Shown here one piece after another: positions 10,211-24,500 of a DNA stretch of 64,000 bases. The DNA lies in contig JAFFJZ010000006.1 in NCBI GenBank assembly GCA_018340375.1, positions 24,372,001 to 24,436,000 of the forward strand. The letters run 5' to 3'. Origin of the DNA: Gonatopus flavifemur (taxonomy: Eukaryota > Arthropoda > Insecta > Hymenoptera > Dryinidae). Made by a program: the position numbers and the translations under genes. Position 1 is the stretch's first letter, and every line of letters begins with the position of its first letter. The notes under the pieces are model-generated. The model saw nothing but the letters and a program-made list of their open reading frames with translations, made no database searches and had not been told where the DNA came from.

Positions 10211-13200
10211 GATGCCCGATAATTAATATGCCATTCATGATCTCATAATTGATAAACCGATTCACAATCCGCACAGACCGAGTACGACAATAAAAACTCT
10301 CCTAAGAGTAGAACATATATCTTTTCCTCGCAAATTTAAAAGGCAAGTATAAATCACTGTTTAAAAATTTAGATACGAATAAACTCTGAAATTAGTCTTT
10401 TAGTCAAGACAGGGTACACGGTAGTATTTGAAAGATTTGGTTACATATCATGGAAGTTCGTGTCCAATATCATGACGACTTGTGCGATATTTGATTAAAA
10501 ACGTCCATCATGCGACGTAACAGAAGTTCATTTACGTCGGTGTACTCGGTGGCGAGAACGTGAAAAAGCCACACACGAGCGACGACGAATAAGTTGGAGT
10601 CTTTTCCAACATGCCCGCGTCTCTTTTCTTTGTACCCTCATGGGCGTTCTAGCTCCGTTTTCTCTTTCACCATTATATCTCTCTATCTTTCACTAAAGTA
10701 GCATGTTCTTAGCAGCAACGAGAGATAAAGGAAAGGAAGAAAAGAGAGAATAAGATGGGAAGAATCGCTTGTATAATTCATGGCAACGTTCGGATGGTTC
10801 GTGGTCGGCGGTGAGTCCTACCCACCCCTGTCCCACAACTTCACCGTTACCCCCGAGGTTCGGTAACCCCCGCAGCATCTCAATGCTGACCAGCTACCAG
10901 ATTAGCCCCAGGAAATTGCCAAACTTCTCTCCTCGCTCGCTCGACTTGACTTTGGCGAAAAAGGTCGATTCTGAAAGTCGTTCCTCCACCAAGGAACTAA
11001 CTGAGTTGTTTCTTTTTCTTCTTTTTCCCTCCCCTCTCTCTTTCTCTTCACCGAATCCTCTTGTTTGATTCGGATTTTATTATTTCATGTCAAAGAAGAA
11101 TAAGAAATGACGAACGAAATGGGCAGATCACCGAGCATCGCTTCGTTTTTCACCTAGAAATTTTTTCTAATTCGTATTACAAGAAGTTATGCTGTTTCCC
11201 GCCTCCGTCAACATCTTCTTTTCCAACAAACAAACAAACAACAAACAATATGAATCTATTTAATGAAAATTAATGTTTCTTTCGTAGGAGCGGTTCACCT
11301 TCCGTGAAAGACATAAAAAATGAACTGCTGTTCAAAATTGGTACATGAAAATTCATTCTCATATAAAATAATTCCTCGAGCGCGACAACAACGACGGCGA
11401 CGACCACGACTACAGCCAGGAATGGCACTAGCGGCTTCGTAAACACGTTTGTGAAAAAGTCCGACACGACGAGGCCAATATTTCATAATGTCGCACGACA
11501 TTTGCTTATGAAAGTTTCCGCCTCTTCCTCCCCCTATTCCTTCACCCCCTACCAAGAGAGATGATGCGAATACGAAGATCGGTGTTAACTTCGTAACCTG
11601 TGTTCAGTCTAGACAAAGAACACTCGAGAAATCTATTTCGAGCGCTTTCAGGAATATTAATGAGGGCGAGTAAGATGAGAATTTTCTCCCTTTGAGAATC
11701 AAATCAAGATTTTTTGAATACTAGAATCACTTCATTCATTTTTCGAACAAACTTTGATGAATCACGATGAGTTTTCGAGAGAAGAAAGATAATCATTGTG
11801 AATAATTGGGAATTATTTTCGAATTCCAATTCGATATTTAAATTTCATGTCAGCTCAAAATAACATTCTTTTTTTCTCACCCTCACCACGAGATTCCAAT
11901 TTATAATCAAAACAATTCACGCGAAACACCCTGGGGAATGATGAATATTGTATTGATGGAACTTTATCAATCACAAACTTGATACAAAATCTTATTAGTG
12001 TATTATATGAATCAAAATTTTAATAACCTCGTTATCTTTCAAGGGGTTGAGTCGACATATTAAATTTTGCAATTCTAGTTCTCAAATCTTAGCAAATCTT
12101 ATTGAAAATTGGTCCAAGTTCTTATTAAATTCCATTCGATTTAATTCAGATGGATTTTTTTCAATTTCAGGACAACGCAATGTTTTTTATTGTAATTCGA
12201 GAAAAATAAGATTTCATGTCTCTCGATCTTCATTATCTCGATTTCTTTTCCAATTCCAAGTATAAAGATCGAGTAGATGAGAATCCTTGAAGAAGGAAAA
12301 TTATAAAGTATGCTTTAACGAAGAATCAAACCAATATGTTGTTGACATCTTATAAGTCCAACGATATGACAAGTAGTGCTGAAGTGTCTCATTAAAAAAT
12401 TATTATTATTACAACATAGAAACATGTCAAGTAAAATGTTGAAGCGTATATATTAATATTACTGATATAATAATAATTCATTCGATGAAAACGTAACACT
12501 ATCTCAGAATAATTAGAACGATTTGATCTTTAATTACATTTGATACGAAGATTCGTTTCTTTCGAGAACTCACCTCTTGAATGGTTTTAAAGAATAGACC
12601 CATAGTGAGTTGAAAGAGGGATAATTAACAAATCACGACTTTTCATTCCACGGATGAAAAGTATGGAATATTTTTCACATCAAAACAGTGCATTTGCTCA
12701 TTCAAATCCTATCTCTGGATCATCGAATTGAACAATTAAATCCTTGATTATTTCAAATTTGAATAATGTTTTTCGATTACTTTATATTTCGTCTACAAAA
12801 CTTTTTCCCAACAACTTGATCAAAGAGTCATAGATTATCACGAGAGATAGTACAGTGTTCATTGCTGCAGAAATTCTCCCCCATAATTTGTTGTAGCTTC
12901 CTGAAGACGCAACGATAAACGCTCGTTTTCTATGAATTATTGGAGAACGTTACATAAATCATATCGCTTTTTTATATTATATTTTTCCCGTATTCGTAGC
13001 TGTTTGAAGATCGTAAGTGCGATAGTTCATATCCATCGTGTACTACGACTTTACAGAAAAAGATTGTGCAAAATGTAAATTTTCTCTCAATACTATCACT
13101 TTGTTGAATTGTTATCAAGTTGTTGTCTCGATATACACTCGAAAAAAAAAATATATATTAACGCCAAACCATACTCTATAAAAATATTGCTGCTAAGATT

Positions 13201-15648
13201 CATATTCATTTACCAATTTTTTCAAGAAATTTAAGAACACAATCTGCGAAATCTGCGACAATTATTGAAGATGATGAAACAAAATATCTCTATTAAGAAC
13301 TTTTGAAACTTTTTATCTCCTCGGAAGTATAATATCAAAAACCCAACACAAGGTCGATTCATCAATTAAGAAATTCACCGGAAGGCAAAGCCCCGTATAA
13401 AAAATGTATTCAAATTGACACGGAGACGGGGAAAAAGGAAGTACTACCGGGAACTGCTTAAAAATTACAAATCCGATGATAACGTGCTTTTACAAGAACT
13501 TTTTCCCTCCAACCTCGTGAATCATGATATTTTTAAAGGGATTAACATGGAAGTGGATTCTTTTATGTTAACCGTGGGATACTGGGAATAGATGGACAAA
13601 GTGAAAGAGAAGGAAGTAATGAAAGCGGAACACCGAAGATCGTGAGTTGGCAACTGCTATGAACGGGCGTGCTAGGGTGAGCTTTAATGAAAAATCGAAG
13701 GTTAAATATATGGACGACGTCACATAGCGTACATACCGACAAGCAAGTGGCTAACTAATCTGAATTCCGGGGATATTGCCACCACCTGTCAATCTCTCTT
13801 CCTAATAATGAGGATTGCTCGTTGATGAGAGAGAGAGAGAGAGAGGAGAGGAAGGATTCGGAATGAGGTATCGTCTGCGTGAGGGACCGAGGGAAGAGAT
13901 TTCAGCAAGAATAATCATGAATCTTCCCCACCCTCTTCGATATCCTGACATTTCCTGATGAACATCCGAATGACTATCTCGATGCTTCGAAAATCAAAAA
14001 AGATCTTCAAATAATCCTCTTATGAATTTGATACGTTGACATCTCCGGAATATAAAATTTTATATAAAACTCATCGCGATAACTCATCAAGCAACGCGAG
14101 CAACGCATTTATAGTTCATTATCCACTTTTGTTTTTTCTCGTAATAAAAATTAATTCTTGCTCATCTAGCATTTTCTCACGTACATGCTATAGAATACAC
14201 GTTTATTATAAGTTGAGAGTTATAAAAATCTGCTAATTACTTCTTCCGTTCACTCTCACGTATGCATATATATTCTCTTCGAACATATTTTGAAACGATA
14301 AGTTTTCGTAATCAGAATTGATGTTAAGTTTCTATCGAATAACAACAACCGATCATCAATTTGAACTTTTGAGAATAAATATATTCTTCTCTCGACTCCT
14401 TACGACTGTACAAACTTCGAATCGCGTTACATTGAATCCATTTGGCATTCAATTGCACGATATAGTATCATTTGCCACCTCCATAAAAGACAATGTTTCG
14501 CAATAAATTCAAAGGAATAAGAGAATCGTGTTTACTTGACGTTAGCATACTAACTTGAACACATGTGTCATCCACTCAACTGCTACAGAAGACTCGTAAA
14601 CATCTTCAGTCGAGGGCCACTTGCACTTCGTCGCGTGTTCCTTTGTGTGTCGCTTCTCAACTCTCTTCTCTTATTTCTCTCTGTCAATTTCTCCGTGCAT
14701 CCTGAAACGAGGAATTCAATTTCAAATTTCGTACCACTTCTACCACCTTTCTAAAACACAAGAACAATTAGTTTTTCCAAAGCTTTATATTCGATTGAAA
14801 ATGAGAACTCCTTTGCCTCTGGTAACAGGATATTCCTGAATCTATTCAAATTCTGATTTTTCGTATCTTTCCCTCGAACACGGAGATAGTATAGAGACGT
14901 GGAAATGTATGATGATATTCTGATATATAATGGAGAAAAAACTAGTTCGCGAAGAGAAATTCGATTTTCCGAGGACTGTTCATTTCGGTTTGTTTATCCC
15001 GCGAGTAGTGTTGCATAAAACACGTCTTTCTCTTCGACAGTCTCGCGAGGGGAGAAGAACAAGTAAGGAGGAAGAAAAAAAGACGAAGAATGAATGCTCT
15101 TTTTAATTTAGGTAAAATCTTTTCAATCGCTACGAGAGTATTCTTTTCGCGTATGTAGCGAAGGGGTTGGTGGTAGTAATGAATGGAAACGTTTAGCGAA
15201 CCGCAATTTACAAGCCAGTGATATAACCAGCCACCAACGGAGACTATAATAATGAATGCCACTCATTACATCTCTAGCATACTTAAGTTGATACGAACGT
15301 CAATTTTTCAGTTCCACTTTAACGTCGCTGAGAGAAAAGAATGAGAAACAAGGACGGTGGGGGACCAAGTTGTTACCTTAGGACTCGAATTACCTACATA
15401 AAGTGTATTATGATACGAGGGAAAAAATTCTGCGAATGACAATGTCGTTTCGTTACACGCTCAAGAATAATTTCTTCTGTGAGAAAAAAGGATTTATACA
15501 ATGATAGAGATCAATGAAGATCTCTATCCAAATATACCACATAAAGGTATATTCAATTGAAAGAATTAAACATCTTATTTCTGGTTATTTAGTTGGAAAT
15601 CAAGTTTATTTGGAGAAAGGAATACTGTTTTCAATGTGTGTATGGACT
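10211..15648. other. Intergenic AT-rich DNA with no gene seen
   Basis: It contains a GC-richer patch (about 10760-10930) with overlapping short ORFs on both strands, but no splice structure or family match that I recognise. There is also a GA microsatellite (about 13827-13852). Nothing else can be supported. Confidence 0.35.
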
Positions 15649-16420
15649 AGGCTTGGCGCGAGACCTGCCGAGACTTGTCCAGGCCCAGGCTTGGGAATGA
15701 TAAGATCAGGACAAGCTTGGGCTCATGGTTCGTTCCATCAATCAATGCTTCTTCCATCACAGATACTGATGAGAAGAGTAATTTAATCCATACTTCAGCT
15801 CAAAGTTCTTCCTCAGAAAAACCGTACATGAATCATCTTAAAACGATAGATTCAATGTGCCTTGGCAACCTTGACTGGGACGAGCTTGGGTCTTTCCCAG
15901 TCTTGTTAATCCCTTCATGGGAAAGATATCTTGAAATCCTGTAGAGAACTCTTCAAGATCAGTTGATTTCCGTGTATGATCATATTTAAAAGTAGCCTAT
16001 CACCATTGAGTCGAGTTTTATTGTTATTTAGATGAACTATATCTATCTTAGTGTGTGAAACTGGAGTGTGGGGCCAACCATGGGGAGGAGATTGGATTGG
16101 TCTTGGCCCGATAGTTATGCACAAGTCTTTATCCATTGTGAACTAATTGAAAACACCGTGCCACTTATGTGGACAACATCGGCTTAAATAATCATCTTAA
16201 CCTTAGCTTGATTTTCACGCTTGTGCCAAGCTTGTACCAATTGCAGTTTTTGGCCATTCCAAAGATACGAACAAATGTCCCGTGTCTAACTATCCATCGG
16301 GACAATCATGGAACCAATCATCATAGGTCCAATTATTTTTAACGGAGGGTTGTTCCTGATACACGTGCCAATCCTGGGACAAGCTTGGGTTTTTTTTGTT
16401 CAGTCCTGTCAATACCTGCA
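15649..16420. repeat. Long array of degenerate CAAGCTTGG-type words
   Basis: Over about 770 bp the words AGGCTTGG, CCAGGCTTGGG, ACAAGCTTGGG, CCTTGGCAACCTTGAC, GAGCTTGGG, GTGCCAAGCTTG and CCTGGGACAAGCTTGGG recur on both strands. Short inverted pairs such as GGGACAAGCTTGGG are self-complementary. The design is like that of the other word-array elements, but terminal inverted repeats are not clear. Confidence 0.5.
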
Positions 16421-18506
16421 TTATGGATTGTCATACACAACCGCATTGCGTTATTATATTCCACGTCTTGAACTATTTTTATGATTGGAAAATGGGTCAT
16501 GCATCGCGATAACAACATTTGTGCTATTTTTTAAATTTCATGAAAATATATGCGATTATTGGATAATGACATTATTATATCCGTTATATAATTATTCTCA
16601 CTCGATTAATTTTTCCTTTCAATTTCAGAACATTGCAATAAAGTGGATTGAAATTTTCCTTCTAATTTGATTCAATATTGCGTTGAAAATAGCTCATCCC
16701 TTCTCTCTTCGCGTACTCATTTTCATCGTTGAAATAATTTTTTTTCATACGAACAATTATTTTTCCCATCCCAAAGAAACCTCTATAGAGCATTCAACGA
16801 ATTTCAAGTCATAATCACAAAAATCCGTACGTACGCGGGGGCCTCAAAAGCATGAAAACTAGAACAAACGGAAGCAATGAATAGTGCTAACCATTGAAAA
16901 CTTTGTTCCTTCTGTTCAGTAATTGTGGCCTTCCATGCCGTCCTTGTCTTCGTTATCGACGATGTCGATAGCCGCAGATGACATCGTTGGGGGGTGGTAT
17001 GGGTTAGGCAGAATCGATTCTCCATCTCTCCTCTTTCGGGTGTACTATAACCCAACGAACCGCCTATAATATTCTTGCCTTCGACGTTTTCCAATAAAAT
17101 GTGACGAGAATTCGATCACCGACAATTATCGGTTGATAATTAGATTCATTAACGTTGACATTCCAAATTTTCACTCTATATTTTATTTATAATGATAATA
17201 ATATATATATACCGAAGAGATACCAGAGATTGAGAATATACCAGAAAAAATGATGTGGAAATAAAAGAAGAGGAGTTTGAAAAAAAAAATGAGGAAAATG
17301 AAAGGCTACAGCCTTATCGGCTACGAGGTGGCGTTTATTTAAATTTAAAACTGTCAGATCGATCTTACGCGCTTCTCGCTCTCCCTCTTCCCTGCACTTT
17401 TACTCCCTTCTCGAGACTATTACCATCGTCTTTCTTACCGATTCGTATCTTTTCCATTTTCTTCCTTTTCTCGATTTGTTTTTTTTTCTTTTCTTTCTCA
17501 TTTCTTTAATTCCACACTCTTGTCGATCGTATTCGCGCCTGGCACGTCTTTCGAAAAACTCATTAACGGATCTCTGCAGCTTCTTTTCCTTTCCCGCTTG
17601 CTTTTTCACTTCTTTCTCTCAATCTTTTCCAGCGAAAGGAAACAAGAATATAGTAGTATATATATACGGAGAAGAGGTTGGTCCTGGAGGAGTGTCAGGA
17701 GTTACTCTCCTAGGCGTTGAGCATTCTCTGCAGGATAAAGGCCACCGATAAATAATCGTAAGTGAAGAGTTGCAACGAGCCTTTGGTATACATCACGAGT
17801 ACAATGGAAGCTTCACACGTGCGAAACAGAATCAAAAGTCAACGGAACGACGATACTCAATTTCCGTACAACGTATACGTTACGTACTCATCATCGAGGT
17901 ACGTATATGTTCCATGTGTATATACGTATATATACACACGGAACATTCAGCTCCGTATACGGGCATTGGTAATCTCTATCCCCTGGAAAATATGTGTTTC
18001 ATTCCTTGAAGAATTCCACTGTCAACCACTTCATCAAAATTTCAACCTACAACGTTTTCCATTTGATTTATGCTTGAAAGCAAAAATGAACCACAAATTA
18101 GATTTTTTCTCCACAATTTTCACTCGGAGGATAAAATATAAATTGTTTTGGAAAAACCTCTTGGAAAGAGAAAATTAGAAGAATTTAAATTTATTGAGGT
18201 AACTAAATTGTTCAGCTGTCCACCGTATTTCATATAATACGACAAAATCCTGACATCCTTTCCCCTTCTTTGTATTTTTTTTAATGAAATTCATATAAAC
18301 ATCAGTATACCAGAATACATATATTTTTATTTTACCGGCTATGATTTCACCCACAAGAATTTCCCATGATATATTCATATCACGTATAACATGAATTGGG
18401 GATATATTTATTTTAGAATAGGCTAGAGTATACGCGTCGCAGACATTCAGATCACATATTATGAAGTATAGGAAAATATACACTTTTCACAAGAAGACTT
18501 TACATA

Positions 18507-18539
<33 letters not shown>

Positions 18540-21500
18540 TCATATGTACGAGAATATAGATTTTTTTGAGACGCGTGCGAGTGATTTGAATAAATAAGAG
18601 ATTAAAAAAAAATCAAAGCATCGCCGCTCAAAGGGGTGTTTAGAATTCTCAAGTGATGTGTATGTATGTTGTATAAAAGACAAATAGTGTATAAAAATTG
18701 TGTAACATTAAAAAATATAGAGCATGAGAGGCTCGATAATAGCAGTGCCATGTATCCTTTTGATTAATACTACACGTCCTTTTGTCCCCTCGGGACACGA
18801 GACTTGCGAAAGGAAGGGAACCTGACTACGTGCTTGGATTACATACACACAGGGGCCGCGAGAACGAACGGTGAAGCTGCATTTTCTTTCATTTCGTAAC
18901 GTTAGGACAACTTTTAATCCTTTGGTCAAGTCCGCCATCATTTTCGGAGCTCCCTTATAACTTCACGAAAAACTCCGGTAGAATATTCAAATTGTGGTTT
19001 TACTTTCTTCAACCATTAATGAATATCCTACCAACTTTTGTTTTCAATAAATTAACATTCTCATTAGTCTCGCATTGTAATCAGAGACTTCTCTTTGTTT
19101 TTCATAGATCACAGGATTAAATTTCAGTTGATGTTGGCAATAAAATAGCGGTCCTGAAGGTGCAGAAATATTGGATAACAATAGCAACAATTGAAAATTA
19201 ATTTATTTCCAAGCATGGATGTGAAAGAATAAGTATCTCGTATTTAGTGATTCCCCTGGTGGAAATGAATCAATCCATTTTGTTCCAATTGTCCAATATT
19301 TGCTCTAGCTCTTGACGAATCTCTGTCTCGGTTTAGAGATAAATTAAAACGTAAAAGTTTTGGGTAGCTCGAGGGAATACTAGCACCGAGACGTTAGCCA
19401 AATCTCACCCGGAAGATTGGGCTATTTTTTCTTTCAAACCTTTTCTTTCGAATCGTTCAAACACCGAATTTCCACACTGGAAACAATATTACTTGTAGCG
19501 AATAAATTGTTCATTCAGAAGACCAATTTATTCGGGGCAAGCATTCTCTTATTTGATTCGATGAAATATTTCATTATTCCTAAGAGATATTTTATGGAGA
19601 GAGGACGAATAAACTATTTATTTGGCTCAAAGAAATTTCTCCAAAATTCGAAACTCAGAAGGATTACAGTCTCGAAAAGTTATACATAATTTGTATATAA
19701 TAATACACTATATGAGAGATATATTAAATCACGTGGGAGCGTTAAAATCAAAGAAAATAAAAGCAAAATTACTTCTATTGAGCTGTTGAAAATTCAATAT
19801 AAACCTAATCGTGGGTTGACAAATGTCAACATGTCGTACAAGAAGTACGAATAAGATCTGAAGGGTCGCGCGCAGAACCTGCAAAAATCACCTGCTAACA
19901 TTTTCTATCTCGAGAAATAAAATCTATCCATATCGTTGGAGTTTGAATCGTTCATTCGAGGATGGGGAAATATGTTGAATTACGAACTCTATCGTCACAA
20001 GATGAGTTCTCCTTTGAAGAATTATAAAAATTTATATTTATCAATCACATCGCTGGATGAAATTTTCAAAATTTGACTTGATATTCGTAAAGAAGAATCT
20101 CGGGAATAAATATTTCATATTAATTGTATCATTTTTCTCCACGAGATAACTCAATCTCCTCGCAGGAAGCGGAGTTTAACGGAGAAAGAATCAATTGATC
20201 ATTTGATAAAAGAATGACTTTTGGAACCTCGACCATCCGACGAAGAGTATTTTTTCTTCCCTTCTTCCGACCAGCATCATCAGTCTGGTCGATAATTCTT
20301 TTCCTTTTATAATATTACTCCTCATTTCGATTCATTCGTCTTCATCTACCCTGAGAAGACAAGCATGTCTCTGCGAAAACGACTACGTGTCCAGACTACG
20401 TGACGTTATATGATTCGGTTGAGCGATGTTTCTTTTCAAGGCGGTAACATCGTACCAAGCCTTTAAGCATTGGAGTTGGCCACGTGATATATATCCTATA
20501 ATAGACAGAATCTTGTGATCAAAAAAACTGTATTAAATTGCTATCGAGGAATCGTTAATGGAAATTCTGGCTGGGAATTCGAAAGCATGGAGATGTCTTG
20601 TGATATTCAAATGATACAATCATGTTTTATATTCATAGAATGTGATTTGAATATGTGTTACTTGGGTGCACCTTGTAGAATATATTCTGAAGTATGCTCG
20701 ATATGTTTGGCGAATACTGGAATTGTTCGAGTATTATGTCTACGGATGCGTACGTTGCCTGGTATGGACTTAGAATCAAAGCATCGGGAATTACTATCAC
20801 AATATATCACTCGTATAATGATCCTGTAAATTACACTGTGAAAAACGATGAGAAATTCCATCCCCCTGATCGTAGGGAAATTGTTTTCAGAGTTTTTCCA
20901 GAGAACCTTTTCTCACTAGGGTTTTTCTTGCACACTTTGAAGAACTTTTGAGTCCTTCAGGAGTAAAATTCTCTACAAAGGGAGAAGAAGTCCGTTAGCG
21001 TGCCACTGAGACGTTTATGGAACGTTATAAAAACGTAGGAAATTCAATTTCAAATTGCCTGATGGAATTGAAAAACACTACCATGAGTCGAGTCTCAAAT
21101 AAACACGCAGGCAGTTGGAATCCCTGTGAAGAATAGATTTCATTCAGCCGAGGAAACGAGTTCGTTAATACTTGTCTTCAAATGGTACATGAATCATCTG
21201 AGATAGTCGAGATAAAAGAAATCCGCTGCTCTCTGGATTTAACTATACCACTATGAAAGAACAATTTTTACTGGAAAATAGCTCTGTGATAATTTCACAT
21301 TCAACTCACACACGACTGTTTGAACCATCAGCCGTTTAGTGTTATCCAGGATGAAAGAGGTGGGGTAAGTGGACTCGTTAAATCTTAAGATACCTTAATC
21401 AGTGTAATAGCATCGTCCGTTTTCACAGATCTGTCACAGCGCGCTTCTCCGACCAATCGTTTCATCAAATTTCTTTCTCTTTCCTTTGTCTTACGTCGGG

Positions 21501-24500
21501 CTACTTTTCTTTTCCCCCTCGCCTCCGCCTTGTCTCTCAGGGATCAGACGGACAAGCTTGGAAGCTGTTCAAATATTACCCGGTGTACTAATTCCAATTA
21601 AAGCAGTTTGACTTGGTTTGCTCGATAAAAGATTGTAGAGGCTGTTTCCGTAACGTCAACGATATGGCCAAATTCTTGAAGAGCACTCGGAGACGGAGAC
21701 AAAGATTCCAGAAAAACAAATGTAGTAGGTATAGCCAATTGAAATGTAAATCATCGGCAGATTTAAAAAAACATTTGGAACTAAAATCAAAGTGAAGATA
21801 TTATTATTATTATTATGTGAAACAATTACTTCCCACGCGATAGATAAATCAACCCCAACTCCCGTCGAATCGAATATTTGTATAGACATTTTAATTAACT
21901 CGTACCTCTTGTGTTTTCGAATATATGTATATGTATATACGCTACATTATGGATCGAAATCAACTGTATAAGCGTCCAGTAATTACATGTAGAGTATAAA
22001 CACGATACGGTGACGTATCGCTCGAGTATCTTTCATCACGTGTACGTACGGATTGTTGCGATACATCGCGCTGCTACCCACAATAATCACGTCATAACGC
22101 AATTCACGCGTGCTTCCCGCGGATACCTAGCGCGTTAGTAATGACATCGTTTTCGCGTGTCAACGTATACACATAAAGATGAGAGCAGCTTACCAACGGG
22201 GTGAGTCAATATTACATTACGAAATTCTGAATAAATTAGACTTTTCTACGTGGAATTTATTTTTTATGACTTTACGTTCTCTTAATACAGAACTTACAAA
22301 ACTGTCGACTTCCATATTTACATTCACTTCATTTATTCGAGTTATTTTAATTAACTTTAAAAATGTCGGGAATGGAAAATGTATTATCACGTACAACAGA
22401 TCAACTCGCGGAAAAGAGGAGATTTCTTCTGTCCGGGTTGAAAAAGTGTCGTACTTTTGAAGCTTGATTCATCATTTGATACGCAACGATTCAGAACTGA
22501 AATTCAACAGTGGCGCAAGGCCTGAATTTTGATGCCTAGGGCGATGGTGATTAAAGGTTGCCAATATTGGCGTAAACTTGGTTGGCATTTGCTATAAAAC
22601 CAGTGTTGGTTCCATCCTAAACCAATGTTGGCACAAACCTGCACAGCACTGGTCTAACACTTACATCTTTTCATTAACAATAAAGACACGATATTTATAC
22701 CTTTATCGTCAATCAGTCAACATTGACAAAACCGCTTTAGATAATTAGAACAACCACACATTGTTTCCAGTGTACAACTTTTTATAGTCTTTCCTTCAGG
22801 AGGCTGGGACTGATTTTGGCCATCACCTTGAACAGGTGAATTTCAGTTGAAAACCGATGAAACTTTCTAAATTTACAAGAGAGGAAGAAGAATTCTTCTC
22901 TAGAAATCGAAAGAAAAATTGTAAATCTAGTAAAAATATTATATTATGACAACAACTTGTCCTCGTCACTTCCACCGATTTTTCTTCTAAGCGCTATAAA
23001 AACGAACTCGTTGCCGCTCGAGTCATCTTTTTTTGTGCAGCATATCGCCATAACTTTCGCTCTATTGTATTTAAAACGCTTCCCTCAGAGTTAAACCCTG
23101 AGGGAAAATTGCACATTTTTCACCCGAAGCAAGCAAAACAAGACATCAAAGACCTATATGAGCAATCGTACGACATTTTATAGCCACATTCACGCAAAAA
23201 CATCCACCTGTACGGGAATAAATCTTCCATACACAACATAATCCAACAAAGATACCCACCCACTCGAACCGCACACCTTTACTAAACAATACACTTTACA
23301 CCCAGTCCCAGTCATGGTTTAGTAAAAATTATGACTGATACCACCGAGTGGGTAAGTAAATAGAATTATAGAAAGAAGAGAGGAGGAATTGTTTTTTGAC
23401 AGACAGGAATGCGAAGAATTTCTCAGAAAGGGAGAGAAGATGATCGCATAACGGAGTTAACGAAAAGGTAACTTAGGAGGAAATCCTCCAGGGATTTCTC
23501 GAGGTTGAGAAAAAGAAGCACCGAAATGAGAAACGTAGAAAGGGAAAAGGTATAAAAAAAAACCAGAGCGAAAGAATATAAGGGAAGAAGGAAGAATAGA
23601 AAAGACTTTCGTTCTCTCTGCACCGTACCTACGAGTTGGGCCATGCGCCTTGTAGGAACAAGCGACGATGGTAAAGTACAAGCATCGTCGGTTGAAAGAA
23701 CCAACGAACGTACGAATGAGGGAACTACGTTAAGAGAAAAAGAGATGAAGAGGATAGAAAGAGAAAGGTAAGCCAGAACAGAGGCATTGTCGCATTAACA
23801 TTCCTTTCGTGTGAAGAGGGTGCGCGTGGAGCGGGATTTGATTATGGAGGGTTGCTGCTAGTGGTTCAAGAGGATACGACTTAGAAAAATATACAAGTTA
23901 GAAGAAGAAAGTCTCGCAAAAGAAGAAAAAATAAAGATAGGGCGTAGAGGAATCGACACAGAACGCAGAATTACGGTAATTGAACTTAGTTCCTTCGAAC
24001 TTTCCAAATCTCCAACTTTGTAATACGGGAAACAATGAGTTTTGAAGGATCAAGTGTTTCAAAGCTTCATGGATCGTCCGTAATGCGTGATATCCTTCTC
24101 AAATGTTTACTGAAATTTATACATCTTCCGAATCCAAGGCTATAACTGTAGGTTTTGCCAACTAATTCTATAAAAACACTTTTTCGCATATTAATCTTTG
24201 TTCATTAATTATTCATGAAATTTATATCGGGGAAATAAAACCGACGACAGATTCACACAAGATTGAATCCATGTTTCAAATAGCCCATTAAAGAAGCAAC
24301 ATAAATAAGGTCATGTGTGCTTTCCTTCTTTCGCAAACACATCTCGGTGCGCCATTTGGCTGCAGACCATGGATGGAATGGTATTTCGTCTGGAACCTAA
24401 TAGTTTTTTCTGAATATAAAGCGAAACCAAACAAAATAACATTAAAAAAAAACAGACACACGCACAAACACACAGAATTTCAACAACCAAAATGAGAAGT

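Noticed and set aside
10693..11068. GC-richer patch with Pro/Ser-rich ORFs on both strands and a GTGAGT donor near 10811
   Set aside because: Both strands are equally open and no acceptor-donor pair gives a consistent exon chain, so it could be only a local composition shift.
17631..17751. Acceptor TCTTTTCCAG followed by an open stretch containing IVVYIYGEEVGPGG
   Set aside because: The reading ends in a stop without a partner exon or a family match. It is suggestive but not enough to call a gene.
18708..18941. 77-codon minus-strand ORF beginning MMADLTKGLK with a fair start context
   Set aside because: No domain, no splice context and no conservation can be judged from one sequence, so it is probably chance.
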